Assembly (NCBI GenBank): GCA_026002305.1
Contig: BOBI01000058.1
Coordinates: 1-12,333, forward strand
Source of the DNA: Spirochaetia bacterium
Lineage (GTDB): Bacteria > Spirochaetota > Spirochaetia > Treponematales > Breznakiellaceae
Direction of reading: 5' to 3'
Length of the DNA stretch: 12,333 nt
How positions within the stretch are numbered: the first letter of the stretch is position 1; each line of letters opens with the position of its first letter. Under the pieces are notes generated by a model, which was not told the origin of the DNA, searched no databases, and saw only the letters and a program-made list of their open reading frames with translations. Positions 12,226-12,333 of the stretch are shown one piece after another. The position numbers were made by a program, and so were the translations under genes.

Positions 12226-12333
12226 TTATTTTAGGTAGTCTATACCGATTTTTTCAAAAATTTTAAGGACCCGGGCTGGTATTTCGCTACGGTGCCATTC
12301 GCCTCTGATACGCATTTTATAGATTGCCTTTGC
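12226..12333 (-). CDS. C-terminal tail of an unidentified protein (enters from beyond the window)
   Basis: 35 codons open from the window edge to TAA (12226-12228), including …RGEWHRSEIPARVLKIF… and ending KIGIDYLK. I do not recognise the family. It is in the same direction as the TAXI remnant. It may be an intact gene whose end happens to lie here, or another fragment of the rearranged zone; the bases before 12333 are needed to tell. Confidence 0.4.
   Translation of the reverse strand, partial: AKAIYKMRIRGEWHRSEIPARVLKIFEKIGIDYLK

Overview
The window looks like an accessory-rich stretch of a host-associated spirochaete chromosome, most likely Treponema or a close relative. The clues are the style of the trigger factor, the fab gene order, the XRE-regulator remnant and the GC-rich palindromic repeats. 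This is inference from protein and sequence style, not a database match. Except for the TRAP permease, the AAA ATPase and one regulator remnant, everything is on the minus strand.

Left part (1-2571): the start of trigger factor (tig), a tRNA-Gly(GCC) with its own promoter, then a fatty-acid synthesis block read right to left. fabD (malonyl-CoA:ACP transacylase) carries an in-frame insert coded by a compound GC-rich palindromic element. It is coupled by an ATGA overlap to fabG, which is cut off after about 100 codons next to a patch of staggered inverted repeats. A complete toxin-antitoxin pair (DUF6364-like antitoxin, PIN toxin) with a palindromic operator/promoter sits directly upstream of fabD, only 5 nt from its start, so fabD is probably read from the TA promoter.

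Middle (2680-4390): a pyridoxamine-phosphate-oxidase-like flavoprotein, about 390 nt without a recognisable gene, then an outer-membrane-barrel gene and an XRE regulator gene. These last two are divergent, and both have lost their 5' ends at one junction near 4018, the scar of a deletion or an assembly join.

Transport region (4389-10283): a tight four-gene operon read leftward: a lipoprotein of the NitT/TauT (NMT1-like) class, an ABC ATPase, a permease, and a two-[4Fe-4S] protein of the QueG/reductive-dehalogenase-like class. The binding protein carries a vicinal Cys-Cys motif. Import therefore seems tied to a cytoplasmic reduction step, but the substrate is not known. Divergent from it is a fused DctQ-DctM TRAP permease, ended by a strong terminator.

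Right end (10284-12333): an AT-rich AAA_14/DUF4143 ATPase gene between two terminators, followed on the other strand by a 5'-truncated TAXI-type TRAP binding protein and the tail of an unidentified gene. The TRAP permease thus has no intact binding partner in view. The repeated picture is of truncated genes, selfish modules and palindromic repeats around a few intact operons.
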